Assembly: GCA_001564055.1 (NCBI GenBank)
Contig: LKNB01000026.1
Location: 1 to 40,157, forward strand
Length of the DNA: 40,157 nt
DNA from: Rhodothermaceae bacterium Tc-Br11_B2g6_7
Lineage (GTDB): Bacteria; Bacteroidota; Rhodothermia; Rhodothermales; Salinibacteraceae
Direction: 5' to 3'
The notes below the pieces were generated by a model. It saw only the letters and a program-made list of their open reading frames with translations. It was not told the origin of the DNA and did no database searches. The translations under genes and the position numbers were made by a program. This document shows, piece by piece, positions 31,432 through 40,058 of the stretch. The first letter of the stretch is position 1. Every line of letters begins with the position of its first letter.

Positions 31432-33168
31432 ATGGAGCAATCCCCCGAATCTGTTTGGCAGGAGTGTCTCGAAATCGTTCGAGACAACATCAACAGGCAG
31501 AGCTATAAGACGTGGTTTGAGCCGCTTAAAGCGGTAAAGCTGGAGGAGGAAGAAGAACTTGTAAAACTGACGGTGCAGCTTCCCAGCCGCTTCTATTACG
31601 AGTGGCTGGAAGAACACTACTTTGGTCTGCTGCGCAAGACCATCACGAAGGTGCTGGGCCCCAAGGGGCGGCTCTTCTACAACATTGTGATTGAGCAGGA
31701 AGATGAAACGCAGGGGCATGAGGGGGCCTCCATGCACTTGCCTGCACGGCGCCCCGCTGACGAGCCCCGCCCTGCGCCCAACAACCCCTCGCGTGGTTCC
31801 TCAGCGGATCGTACCAGTCGCTCCGGCGGCGTCCCGGCAGCAGCCTCCCCGGGAGACCAGGGCGGCCGCTCCGGCTCTGCGGGTAGCGGTAACGCCGGGC
31901 AGCGGCGGCGCGGCGAGCAGCAGCAGCGTTCGGGCCGCTCGTCAGGCGGCGGGCGGGCCTCGCAAGAGCGAGCCCAACAGCCTTCCCCACAGGGTCAACA
32001 GCAGCAGCGCGGCCAGCCGCAGGCCCGGCAAGGGCAGACGGATCGGCGCCGCACTCCGCAGGGCCGTACTCCGCAGGGCGAGCAGGAGCCCATCGCCAAC
32101 CCGTTCGTGATTCCGGGCATTCGGCGCGCGCAGGTCGACAGCCAGCTCAATAACAGCTATACGTTCGACCGCTTCATTGAAGGCGACTGCAACCGTCTCG
32201 CCCGCTCCGCCTCGCTGGCTATCGCGCAGCAACCCGGCACCACCAGCTTCAACCCCTTCCTGCTGTACGGGGGCGTAGGGCTTGGGAAGACGCACCTCAT
32301 GCAAGCTATTGGCAACTACGTGCAGGAGACCAACGACACCGCCAAGGTGCTGTACGTCTCCAGCGAGCGCTTCACGACGGAGTTTGTGCAGTCTATCCAG
32401 CACAACCGCGTGAGCGAGTTTTCGCTGTTCTACCGCCAGATTGACGTGCTCATCATCGACGATGTGCAGTTTTTTGGGGGCAAGGAGAAAACACAGGAGG
32501 AGTTCTTCCACATCTTTAACGCGCTGCATCAGAACGGCAAGCAGATCGTGATGTCGGCCGATCGCTCCCCGCGCGACATCGACAGCATTGAGGAGCGGCT
32601 GCTCTCGCGCTTCAACTGGGGCCTCTCGGCCGACCTCCAGCCGCCAGAGCTCGAAACGCGCATCGCCATCCTGCAGCGCAAGGCCGAAGACGACGGCATC
32701 GAGATCGACCCCGATGTCATCACGTTTGTGGCTACCCACGTGAAAAGCAACATCCGGGAGTTGGAAGGTGCGCTCATCCGGCTGCTGGCGCATGCGACGC
32801 TGCACAACCGGGAGATCGACCTGCCGCTGGCCAAGGAAGTCCTGCGCGACCTCATCAGCGATACCCGCGTGAACCTCACCATCGAGGAAATCCAGCGGAT
32901 CGTCTGTAACTATTTCAATATTGAGGAAGACCTGGTCCGCGCCCGCACCCGCAAGCGCGAGGTGGTGGAGGCCCGCAAGGTGGCCATGTACTTCTGCAAG
33001 GAGCTCACGCAGCACTCCCTCAAAACCATCGGGCTACATTTTGGAGGACGCGACCACTCTACGGTCATCCATGCGAACCGCAGTGTGGAAGACCGCCTCG
33101 ACACGGATCCCCAGTTCGAGGATGTGGTGGAGGAAGTGCGCACCCGCATTGACTTGGGCGGGCGGTAG
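31432..33168 (+). CDS. dnaA: Chromosomal replication initiator DnaA
   Basis: The 578-residue AAA+ initiator binds DnaA boxes and opens oriC. Domain I (1-90: WQECLEIVRDNINRQSYKTW) is standard. Domain II (about 91-220) is unusually long, some 130 residues, and consists almost only of Gln, Arg, Ser, Gly and Pro. Domain III has Walker A GGVGLGKT (280-287), Walker B VLIIDDVQFF and the box FSADRSPRD-like MSADRSPRDI. Domain IV ends with the DNA-binding signature LKTIGLHFGGRDHSTVIHA. Typical DnaA is 440-470 residues; the excess is all in domain II. dnaN follows 99 nt downstream. Confidence 0.98.
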   Translation: MEQSPESVWQECLEIVRDNINRQSYKTWFEPLKAVKLEEEEELVKLTVQLPSRFYYEWLEEHYFGLLRKTITKVLGPKGRLFYNIVIEQEDETQGHEGASMHLPARRPADEPRPAPNNPSRGSSADRTSRSGGVPAAASPGDQGGRSGSAGSGNAGQRRRGEQQQRSGRSSGGGRASQERAQQPSPQGQQQQRGQPQARQGQTDRRRTPQGRTPQGEQEPIANPFVIPGIRRAQVDSQLNNSYTFDRFIEGDCNRLARSASLAIAQQPGTTSFNPFLLYGGVGLGKTHLMQAIGNYVQETNDTAKVLYVSSERFTTEFVQSIQHNRVSEFSLFYRQIDVLIIDDVQFFGGKEKTQEEFFHIFNALHQNGKQIVMSADRSPRDIDSIEERLLSRFNWGLSADLQPPELETRIAILQRKAEDDGIEIDPDVITFVATHVKSNIRELEGALIRLLAHATLHNREIDLPLAKEVLRDLISDTRVNLTIEEIQRIVCNYFNIEEDLVRARTRKREVVEARKVAMYFCKELTQHSLKTIGLHFGGRDHSTVIHANRSVEDRLDTDPQFEDVVEEVRTRIDLGGR

Positions 33169-33267
33169 GCCCACGCGCCTCCGGCCCCGACGCTCCACGG
33201 GCGAACGGACCCGACAGGAGCCGCCGTCGTACACCTTTTTCGACCTTTAACTGCATCCGGTAGAGCC

Positions 33268-34401
33268 ATGAAATTTACAACTGCAAGTGCCGACCTTCGC
33301 GAGGCCCTGACCACCGTGGCCGGGGCTGTGCCCTCCAAAAGCACGCTCCCCATCCTGGAATCCATTCTGTTTGAGCGCGACGGCGACACGCTGCGTCTGA
33401 GCGCGACGGACCTGGAGATCTCCATTGTGCAGCAGGTGCCGGTGCAGTTTCAGAGCAATGGCACCCCGGACGGCGGCAACCGCGTGGCGGTGCCAGCTAA
33501 GCGCCTGCTCGATACCATGCGCGCACTGCCGGATCTGCCCATCGAGTTTGCCGCAGACGGCGACTTCAACATCAGGCTCACCACCAGTCAGGGGCACTAC
33601 AAGATGGTGGGCCACGACGGGGCCGACTATCCCGCCATTCCTGAACTGGACGACGCGCACGAAATCACGGCTGACGCGCCGCTGCTGACGTACGCCATCC
33701 AGAAAACAAGCTTTGCCGTCAGCAAGGATGCGCTGCGCCCGGCCATGATGGGCATCTACTTTCAGATTACGCCGGAGCACGGCCGTGCGGTGGCCACCGA
33801 TGGCCATCGCCTGGTGAAGCTAACCCTGGAAGGGCTCACGACGGAGCAAGAGATCGACTTCATCGTCCCGGAGAAGGCGCTGAGCCTGGCCAAGAAGGTG
33901 GCGGGCGACGGCTCCTGCGCCGTACGGGTAGATGAAAGCTACGTATCGTTCGACTTCGACACCGCCCGCGTCATCGCGCGCCTCATCGACGAGAGCTACC
34001 CCAATTACGAGGCCGTCATCCCAGGCGAGAACGACAAGCGGCTCGTGATTGAGCGGGAGGCGCTGCTGGCCGCTGTGAAGCGCGTGGGGCTCTACTCCTC
34101 CAGCATGACCAACCAGATCCGTCTCTCCCTCGGCAGCGATCAGCTGGAGATTTCGGCAGAGGACGTGGAGCGCTCCAGCGAGGCCAAGGAAACGGTGGCC
34201 TGCGAGTACGACAACGAGGAAATGCTGATCGGCTTCAACGCGGAGTACCTGAAGGAAGTCCTCAGCAACCTGGACGCCGACGAGGTCACCTTCGACTTTA
34301 GCTCGCCGAACCGAGCCGGTGTGGTGATGCCGCTTGAGCAAGAAGAGGACCGCGACCTGCTGATGCTCATCATGCCGGTGATGCTGAACACGTACGCCTA
34401 A
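33268..34401 (+). CDS. dnaN: DNA polymerase III beta subunit (sliding clamp)
   Basis: The 377-residue clamp encircles DNA and tethers replicative polymerase and repair proteins. The N-terminal MKFTTASADLREALTTVAGA and VPSKSTLPILESI, the central KTSFAVSKDALRPAMMGIYF and ATDGHRLVKL, and the C-terminal ending LMLIMPVMLNTY are all typical of Bacteroidota clamps. The length is normal (366 in E. coli). It lies directly behind dnaA, in the common dnaA-dnaN order, and a short leader ending TAGAGCC precedes the ATG. Confidence 0.98.
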   Translation: MKFTTASADLREALTTVAGAVPSKSTLPILESILFERDGDTLRLSATDLEISIVQQVPVQFQSNGTPDGGNRVAVPAKRLLDTMRALPDLPIEFAADGDFNIRLTTSQGHYKMVGHDGADYPAIPELDDAHEITADAPLLTYAIQKTSFAVSKDALRPAMMGIYFQITPEHGRAVATDGHRLVKLTLEGLTTEQEIDFIVPEKALSLAKKVAGDGSCAVRVDESYVSFDFDTARVIARLIDESYPNYEAVIPGENDKRLVIEREALLAAVKRVGLYSSSMTNQIRLSLGSDQLEISAEDVERSSEAKETVACEYDNEEMLIGFNAEYLKEVLSNLDADEVTFDFSSPNRAGVVMPLEQEEDRDLLMLIMPVMLNTYA

Positions 34402-34454
34402 GTATTGGTCTGCACGCGCCGCTCGCTTTTCTGGATCTGTTACCCGCCCTGCCG

Positions 34455-34775
34455 ATGTCTACGACCCCTGCCCTGCACGTCCTGCGCCCTCTTATGAAGC
34501 GGGCGATGGAAGAGATGGGCGAGGCGTACCGGTCGGTAGAGGGCGGCGACCAGAAGCGCGTGGCGCAGGCCATTGCCACGGGCAAGAACTTGCGGGCCTG
34601 GCAGGCGGCGATGCACGACGGCGATCTGCCCCCGGCAGAGGCCGCCTCGCTTGCCACCATCCGGCACGACGTCGCCCAGTGGTGGGGTAAGGAGACGGAA
34701 CTGCATGAGGCGGTGCAAGACGTGGAACGCGTGGTGGCTACGTTCCTGGCCGCTTCGGAAGATCAACAGGCATGA
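34455..34775 (+). CDS. Small protein of unknown function
   Basis: A 106-residue, probably all-helical soluble protein (MSTTPALHVLRPLMKRAMEE at the N-terminus; QWWGKETELHEAVQDVERVV near the C-terminus). It has no signal peptide and no recognisable family motif. I considered DUF721/DciA, often found near dnaA-dnaN, but see no convincing match. It starts 53 nt after dnaN and its stop overlaps the next start by four bases (ATGA), so it is co-translated with the SPOR-like lipoprotein. Confidence 0.7.
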   Translation: MSTTPALHVLRPLMKRAMEEMGEAYRSVEGGDQKRVAQAIATGKNLRAWQAAMHDGDLPPAEAASLATIRHDVAQWWGKETELHEAVQDVERVVATFLAASEDQQA

Positions 34776-35152
34776 TGGCGGTAGCCCTGCGTTTATTTGG
34801 TGGGATCCTTGGGGTAGCCCTTATCGCGCTGTTGGCCTCTGGCTGCCAGACCATTGAATCGCTTGGTGATGAGGACGCGCCGGCCTATCGGGTGCAGGTG
34901 CACCTCACCGACGACCGGGCAGAGGCCGAGACCGTCCGCGAGCAGGCGGCGTCCTGGTGGGCAGCGCTGCGCCCTGACGAGCGTCCCCCCAGAGCAGCCG
35001 ACGACATGCCCGCCGTGGTGGTCTGGCAACAGCCGTACTACCGCGTCCGTCTGGGCGCCTTCCGCTCACGCGAGGCTGCTACGGACGTTCTGCCAACCAT
35101 CCGCGCACAGTTTCCAGAAGCGTTCATCGTGCGCGCGCGTCCCGACGCGTAA
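34772..35152 (+). CDS. SPOR-like lipoprotein
   Basis: A 126-residue protein with a signal peptide and lipobox LASGC (Cys25; a second in-frame ATG at 34775 is equally possible). The mature part splits the SPOR-type pattern into YRVQVHLTDDRAEAETVREQ and YYRVRLGAFRSREAATDVLP, followed by FPEAFIVRARPD. These resemble the two beta-alpha halves of a SPOR domain, which binds denuded peptidoglycan at division sites. The linker between them is Trp/Pro-rich (ASWWAALRPDERPPR). A role in envelope or division is inference from the fold. Confidence 0.8.
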   Translation: MMAVALRLFGGILGVALIALLASGCQTIESLGDEDAPAYRVQVHLTDDRAEAETVREQAASWWAALRPDERPPRAADDMPAVVVWQQPYYRVRLGAFRSREAATDVLPTIRAQFPEAFIVRARPDA

Positions 35153-35195
35153 CGCCCCTACCGCATCTCCTTCCCGTTGGCCCAACGCGCCTCCC

Positions 35196-36020
35196 ATGAC
35201 CGTCGCCCTCGTGCAGCAACAGCCCACCGCCGACCCGGACGCCTCTCTGCAGCGCGGGCTGGACGCGCTCGCCACGGCCGCAGGGGCCGGCGCCGACCTG
35301 GTCGTTTATCCCGAGCTGTCCTTCACGCCCTTCTGGCCCCAGCATAGGGCCGGTGCCGACGCCATGGCCCGGGCTGAGCCTATCCCCGGGCCCACCACCG
35401 TGGCCTTTCAGGAGGCTGCTGCCCGGCACGGCGTGGTGGCGGTTATCAACGTGTACGAACGCGCAGGGGACGTGGCGTATGATACCTCGCCGGTGATCGA
35501 CGCCGATGGCCGCCTGCTGGGCCGCACGCGGATGCTGCACATCACCGACTACGAAGGATTCTACGAGCAGGGCTATTACGCCCCAGGCGACACCAACGCG
35601 CCGGTGTACGACACCGCAGCCGGCCGCATTGGGGTGGCGATATGCTACGACCGCCACTATCCCGAGTACTTGCGTGCACTCGCCCTGCAGGGCGCCGATC
35701 TGGTGGTGGTGCCACAAGCGGGGGCCAAAGGCGAATGGCCGGAGGGGCTGTTCGAGGCCGAGCTGCGGGTGGCCGGCTTCCAGAACGGCTACTTCATGGC
35801 CCTCGCCAACCGTGTGGGCGCGGAAGACGTGCTGACCTTCGACGGCGGCTCGTTCGTCACCGACCCCGAGGGGCAGCTTATCGCGCAGGCGCCACGGGGG
35901 GAGGAAGCGATCCTGTACGCCGACGTGGACCTTGACGCCTGCGCCCAATCAACGGCCCGCCGGCTCTTCCTGCAACACCGGCGTCCGGCGCTGTACGAGG
36001 GCGGGGCCGTCGCACGGTGA
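35196..36020 (+). CDS. Carbon-nitrogen hydrolase (nitrilase superfamily)
   Basis: The 274-residue alpha-beta-beta-alpha enzyme is of the amidase/N-carbamoylputrescine-amidase type. The catalytic Glu40 (LVVYPELSFTPFW) and Cys150 (RIGVAICYDRHYPEYLRAL) are clear, and Glu124 lies in GFYEQGYYAPGD. At the position of the usual catalytic Lys (K-x-H-I/L) the motif reads R-M-L-H-I, placing Met113 where Lys is expected. This pattern may typify a subfamily. Either a nearby Arg substitutes, or the enzyme is inactive or altered. The ATG at 35196 is chosen because the frame upstream overlaps the preceding gene and is not protein-like. The substrate is unknown. Confidence 0.88.
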   Translation: MTVALVQQQPTADPDASLQRGLDALATAAGAGADLVVYPELSFTPFWPQHRAGADAMARAEPIPGPTTVAFQEAAARHGVVAVINVYERAGDVAYDTSPVIDADGRLLGRTRMLHITDYEGFYEQGYYAPGDTNAPVYDTAAGRIGVAICYDRHYPEYLRALALQGADLVVVPQAGAKGEWPEGLFEAELRVAGFQNGYFMALANRVGAEDVLTFDGGSFVTDPEGQLIAQAPRGEEAILYADVDLDACAQSTARRLFLQHRRPALYEGGAVAR

Positions 36021-36090
36021 CCGCATACGGCGCTGGGGTCGGTTCTGGGCAGATCCCCCTACGCCCATGGCACCTTCGCCGCAGGTTTGG

Positions 36091-36096
36091 TATACT
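36091..36096 (+). promoter_or_regulatory. Possible -10 box upstream of fabG
   Basis: TATACT follows GGTTTGG about 140 nt before the fabG start, in a 214-nt gap where a promoter is expected. There is no good -35 partner. It is only a candidate. Confidence 0.2.
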
Positions 36097-36234
36097 CTGC
36101 TGCTGTCCTCTTTTGAAGGACGCCGTTTGATGCCCGTCGCCAGATACCCGCCGATGTGTTTTCCTGAGCGTACCGCTCGTGCGCACCGGATGGCGACCCG
36201 TTCAGCTTCTCTCTGACCTACCCCCGTTTGTTCT

Positions 36235-36981
36235 ATGCACGATTTTACCGACACCAACGTCCTCATCACCGGTGGCACCCGCGGCATTGGCCGCTCCATG
36301 GTGGATGCCTTCGCGAAGGCTGGCGCCAACGTGGCCTTTACCTTTCGCTCCTCCACAGAAGAGGCCGAGGCCATCACGAGCCAGCTCGCTGAGGCTGGCG
36401 TTAACGTGCTATCGTTTCAGGGCGATGCGGCGCAAATGGAAGCCGCCGAGGAGGCCGTAAACGGCGTGGTGGACGCCTGGGGCTCGCTGGACGTGCTCAT
36501 CAACAACGCCGGCATCACCAAAGACGGGCTGATGCTACGGATGAGCGAAGACGACTGGGACGCGGTGATTAACGTGAACCTGAAGAGCGTCTTCAACTTT
36601 GCCAAGGCCTCGTACCGGCAGTTCATGCGGCAGCGCGGCGGTGTGATGTTGAACATGTCGTCGGTGGTGGGCGTGATGGGCAACCCCGGCCAGACCAACT
36701 ACGCGGCCTCGAAGGCCGGCATCATCGGGTTCTCGAAGAGCCTGGCCAAGGAGCTGGGCGGGCGGGGCGTGCGCGTCAACGTGATTGCCCCCGGCTACGT
36801 CGCTACCGAGATGACGGGCGAGCTATCCGAAAAGGCCCGCGACGCCATGCTCAACGCCGTGCCGCTGGGCCGTCCGGCCGAGCCAGAGGACGTGGCGCAG
36901 GCCGCGCTCTTCCTCGCCTCCCCCGCCGCGGCCTACATCACGGGCCATGTGCTGCATGTGGACGGCGGCCTGGCGATGTAG
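36235..36981 (+). CDS. fabG: 3-oxoacyl-ACP reductase
   Basis: A 248-residue short-chain dehydrogenase that reduces 3-oxoacyl-ACP with NADPH in fatty-acid elongation. The cofactor motif ITGGTRGIGRS (11-21), NNAGITKD (90-97), Asn114, catalytic Ser142/143 (LNMSSVVG), Tyr156 and Lys160 (NYAASKAG) and the C-terminal HVLHVDGGLAM fit FabG closely. It lies on the right replichore arm, apart from fabD/fabH/plsX on the left arm but within 10 kb of them. A more general SDR role cannot be fully excluded. Confidence 0.9.
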   Translation: MHDFTDTNVLITGGTRGIGRSMVDAFAKAGANVAFTFRSSTEEAEAITSQLAEAGVNVLSFQGDAAQMEAAEEAVNGVVDAWGSLDVLINNAGITKDGLMLRMSEDDWDAVINVNLKSVFNFAKASYRQFMRQRGGVMLNMSSVVGVMGNPGQTNYAASKAGIIGFSKSLAKELGGRGVRVNVIAPGYVATEMTGELSEKARDAMLNAVPLGRPAEPEDVAQAALFLASPAAAYITGHVLHVDGGLAM

Positions 36982-37120
36982 CCTCCACGCCGGCGGCGGA
37001 TCGTTACCAGCGCCGGATGCGTACAGACCCCCGCTCCGTCTTCGGAGCCTCCCCTGCTGACGCCGCGACACCGCGGCTGCCCACTTTCATTTCGACAAGA
37101 CTGCGGACGCGCATCGCCTC

Positions 37121-38770
37121 ATGGCTGACTCCAACGACAGCACCTCCAACGACTCCTCCAGCTCTCCCTACACCCGCACCATCGACCTCCGCACCAAAAC
37201 GGTGCGCGAGAAACGCCAGAAGAAGGCGCAGGAACGCCTGACCGAGGCCAGCGGGACGGAACTGGACGCGCTGGACCCCGACAACCTTCCCGACCGCGTG
37301 CAGCAAGCCATGCGCGCGACCGGCTGGAAGGACCTCATGGACGTCCAGAAACAGGCCATCCCCTACGTTCTGGCCGAGCGCGACCTGATCGTGCAGTCAC
37401 GCACTGGGTCGGGCAAGACGGGCGCCTTCCTGCTCCCGCTCTTCGAGGTGCTGGATGCGCAACGTAGCGAACCGCAGGCGCTCATCCTCACGCCCACGCG
37501 CGAACTGGCGAAGCAGATCTATGAGGAGTTCGAGCAGATGAAAACCGCCACGCGCGAGACCTTCGACCTGGAGGCGGTGCTCGTCTACGGCGGCGTCGGC
37601 TACGGCCCGCAGATCCGTGCCTTCAAGCAAGGCGTGCAGGTTATCATTGGCACCCCGGGCCGCGTGCTCGATCATCTCAACAAGAAAAACCTCGTCCTGG
37701 ACAAGCTGGATGTGCTGATCCTGGACGAAGCCGACGAGATGCTGTCGATGGGCTTCTATCCGGACATGAAGGAGATCAAGAGCTTTCTCCCGGACGACCG
37801 CATCTCTTGCCTTTTCAGCGCAACGGTGCCGCCCAAGGTGCGGGCGCTGGGCAACGAGTTTCTGCGCGACCCCAGCTTCCTCTCCCTCAGTACCGGCCAG
37901 GTGAGCGTGGAGGAGATCGAGCACCGCTACTACATCGTGGACAAGATGGACAAAGACCGGGCGCTTACGCGGCTGATTGAGTGGGAAAACCCGGAGTCGG
38001 CCATCGTCTTCTGCAATACCAAGCGCGAGGTCGAGTACCTCACCAACTTCCTCTCCAACTACGGCTACCACGCCAGCGACATCTCCGGCGACCTCTCGCA
38101 GAAAGACCGCGAGAAGGCCATGAAGCAGATCCGCGACGGCAAGCTGCGCTTTCTGGTGGCCACCGATGTGGCGGCCCGCGGCATCGACATCTCGGAGCTA
38201 AGCCACGTTTTTCAGTACGATGCCCCGGACGACCCCGACTGGTACATCCACCGCTCCGGGCGCACCGCGCGGGCTGGGCGCTCCGGCACCGCCATCACAC
38301 TGGTGGCCTTCGACGAGGAGTTCAAGGTTAAGAATGTCGAGAAGGAGTACGGCGTCGAGTTCACAAAGGGTGAACTGCCGGATGAGGATGCCCTGGGCGA
38401 GCGCGTAGCCGAGCGCCTGGCAACCCTGCTGCGCGAGCGCTTCGAAAAGAAACCGCGGCTGGTGCAAGAGCGCGTCTCCCGCTTTGAGCCCACCGTAGAG
38501 GCCCTCGCCGAGTCGCATCCCGCCCTGCTGGCCATGCTGGTAGATGAAGTCTACTTTTCCCATCTGGAGGCCCAGCGCGAGCACTCCCGTTTCGATGAAG
38601 CGGCGGCTGACACGGGCGAAGAGCCGGGCGGCACCTCCACGGCCAAGGAAAGCAGTGACGAGCAAAAGCAGCCTCGCAGCAACAGCCGCGGCCGTGGGCG
38701 TGGGCGGGGCAAAGGACGCAGCGGACGCCGTAAAGGCAATCGCGGCTCACGCAACAAGGGCCGCTCCTGA
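37121..38770 (+). CDS. DEAD-box ATP-dependent RNA helicase
   Basis: A 549-residue RNA helicase of the DeaD/RhlE-type group. The core motifs are in order: Q-motif region (WKDLMDVQKQAIP), I SRTGSGKT, Ia PTRELAKQ, Ib TPGRVLDHL, II DEAD (LILDEADEMLSMGF), III FSAT, IV IVFCNT, V VATDVAARGIDI and VI HRSGRTARAGRSG. The C-terminal tail is low-complexity and basic (RGRGRGRGKGRSGRRKG), typical of RNA-binding RG tails, and is preceded by an acidic linker. Such helicases assist ribosome assembly and mRNA turnover, often in cold stress. Its stop TGA overlaps the next ATG (TGATG), indicating coupling. Confidence 0.95.
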   Translation: MADSNDSTSNDSSSSPYTRTIDLRTKTVREKRQKKAQERLTEASGTELDALDPDNLPDRVQQAMRATGWKDLMDVQKQAIPYVLAERDLIVQSRTGSGKTGAFLLPLFEVLDAQRSEPQALILTPTRELAKQIYEEFEQMKTATRETFDLEAVLVYGGVGYGPQIRAFKQGVQVIIGTPGRVLDHLNKKNLVLDKLDVLILDEADEMLSMGFYPDMKEIKSFLPDDRISCLFSATVPPKVRALGNEFLRDPSFLSLSTGQVSVEEIEHRYYIVDKMDKDRALTRLIEWENPESAIVFCNTKREVEYLTNFLSNYGYHASDISGDLSQKDREKAMKQIRDGKLRFLVATDVAARGIDISELSHVFQYDAPDDPDWYIHRSGRTARAGRSGTAITLVAFDEEFKVKNVEKEYGVEFTKGELPDEDALGERVAERLATLLRERFEKKPRLVQERVSRFEPTVEALAESHPALLAMLVDEVYFSHLEAQREHSRFDEAAADTGEEPGGTSTAKESSDEQKQPRSNSRGRGRGRGKGRSGRRKGNRGSRNKGRS

Positions 38771-39771
38771 TGATGCTTCGCTTCGTACCGACGGTCCTCT
38801 GCAGTGCCGCGCTGCTGCTGTTGCTTAGCGTTCTGCCGGCTACGGGTATGGCGCTCGTTGCCGACACCACAGCAGCGGCGGACACGGAAGCCTACCGCAT
38901 CTATCAGCCCGATGGCACCGAAGTGACGCTGAACGACCTGGCGACTGCCACGGACACCGTGCAGGTCATCTTCTTTGGCGAGCAGCACAACGACCCGGTA
39001 GCGCACGCGCTGCAGGACAGCCTTTTGCAACACCTGCACGCCCGCGCCGGCACCGCAACAGCGCGCCCCGTCGCCCTCTCCCTGGAAATGTTCGACCGGG
39101 ACGTGCAGTACATCCTGGATGAGTACCTCGCTGGGCACATCAACGAGGAGAACTTCCTTCAGAGCAGCCGGCCGTGGCGTAACTACCAGTCGGACTACCG
39201 GCCGCTGGTGGAGTTTGCACGAACGCACGAGCTTTCGGTGCTTGCCGCGAATGCGCCCCGGCGGTACGCCAACATGGTGTCCCGGGAGGGCCGGGACGCT
39301 TTAACCGCACTCTCTGATGCCGCGCAGCGCTACGTCGCGCCGCTACCCTACCCGGAAGCCTCCGCGGCGTATCGCGCGCGCTGGGACCGCGTGATGACGC
39401 ATGGCCACGGGGAGGACCCCGAAACTGACACGCTTGCAGCCGACACCACGGCGGCTGACATCCTGCACGAGGACGCACACACGGATACCTTTTTGGACGC
39501 CCAGGTCCTCTGGGACGCCACAATGGCGTACAGCATAGCCCGCCACCTACTCCGTGCTCCCGACGCGGTGATCCTGCACTTGGCGGGGAGCTTTCACGTA
39601 GACCGTGGGCTGGGCACGCCCGAGCAGCTGCAGCACTACCGCCCCAACACCCCCGCGCTCGTGATCGTCGCGCGCCCCGTGGCCGACGTAACCGCCTTCG
39701 ACGAGCGCCGCTATGGCGCTGCCGGGGACTTTATTATTCTGACGGACGAGACGCTGCCGCGGTCGTTTTAA
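38770..39771 (+). CDS. ChaN-like (DUF399) exported protein
   Basis: The 333-residue protein has an N-terminal signal peptide (MMLRFVPTVLCSAALLLLLS ... ATGMA). The DUF399/ChaN core follows: VIFFGEQHNDPVAHALQDSL, ALSLEMFDRDVQYILDEYLA, FLQSSRPWRNYQSDYRPLVEFA, and VLAANAPRRYANMVSREG; near the end comes HLAGSFHVDRGLGTPEQL. ChaN homologues bind haem and are linked to iron uptake, usually as lipoproteins; here no lipobox Cys is evident, so it may be periplasmic. An Ala/Thr/Asp-rich insert (around ETDTLAADTTAADILHEDAH) is unusual. The start overlaps the helicase stop by one base; ATG 38773 is an alternative. Confidence 0.85.
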   Translation: MMLRFVPTVLCSAALLLLLSVLPATGMALVADTTAAADTEAYRIYQPDGTEVTLNDLATATDTVQVIFFGEQHNDPVAHALQDSLLQHLHARAGTATARPVALSLEMFDRDVQYILDEYLAGHINEENFLQSSRPWRNYQSDYRPLVEFARTHELSVLAANAPRRYANMVSREGRDALTALSDAAQRYVAPLPYPEASAAYRARWDRVMTHGHGEDPETDTLAADTTAADILHEDAHTDTFLDAQVLWDATMAYSIARHLLRAPDAVILHLAGSFHVDRGLGTPEQLQHYRPNTPALVIVARPVADVTAFDERRYGAAGDFIILTDETLPRSF

Positions 39772-39873
39772 GTTTCGGCATGTTGCATGTGGGGGGTTGC
39801 TCAGGAAACAAGGATTCGGGGAGTGGGAGAGGCGAGAAAGGCTTGTGGGCCGCTTGCGATATGTACCGCGAAT

Positions 39874-39913
39874 GGGGAGGGTGTGGGGGTTTGGGGGTGT
39901 GGGCGTGTAGGGG
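39874..39913 (+). repeat. Canonical G-quadruplex motif downstream of the ChaN-like gene
   Basis: Six G-tracts of 3-5 bases separated by loops of 1 to 6 nt: GGGG-A-GGG-TGT-GGGGG-TTT-GGGGG-TGT-GGG-CGTGTA-GGGG. It lies on the coding (nontemplate) strand about 100 nt past the stop codon at 39771, so it would appear in the mRNA 3' end and could act as a termination or stability element. Confidence 0.8.
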
Positions 39914-40058
39914 TTTCAGGTTTGAAGACGTGGCACGGCCGTGCGCCATATCTGCCCCTCGGCCGAGGAATTAATGAGACGCACCGAGGCGTAGCAGCAC
40001 GGCGTGCCGCGTTACGGCAGTAGTCCACAGGAGTGTGTGCTGGTTTCCTTCCCTCCTC

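Noticed and set aside
34455..34775. DUF721/DciA helicase loader by position near dnaA-dnaN
   Set aside because: The expected DciA sequence pattern is not visible, so position alone is not enough for the name.
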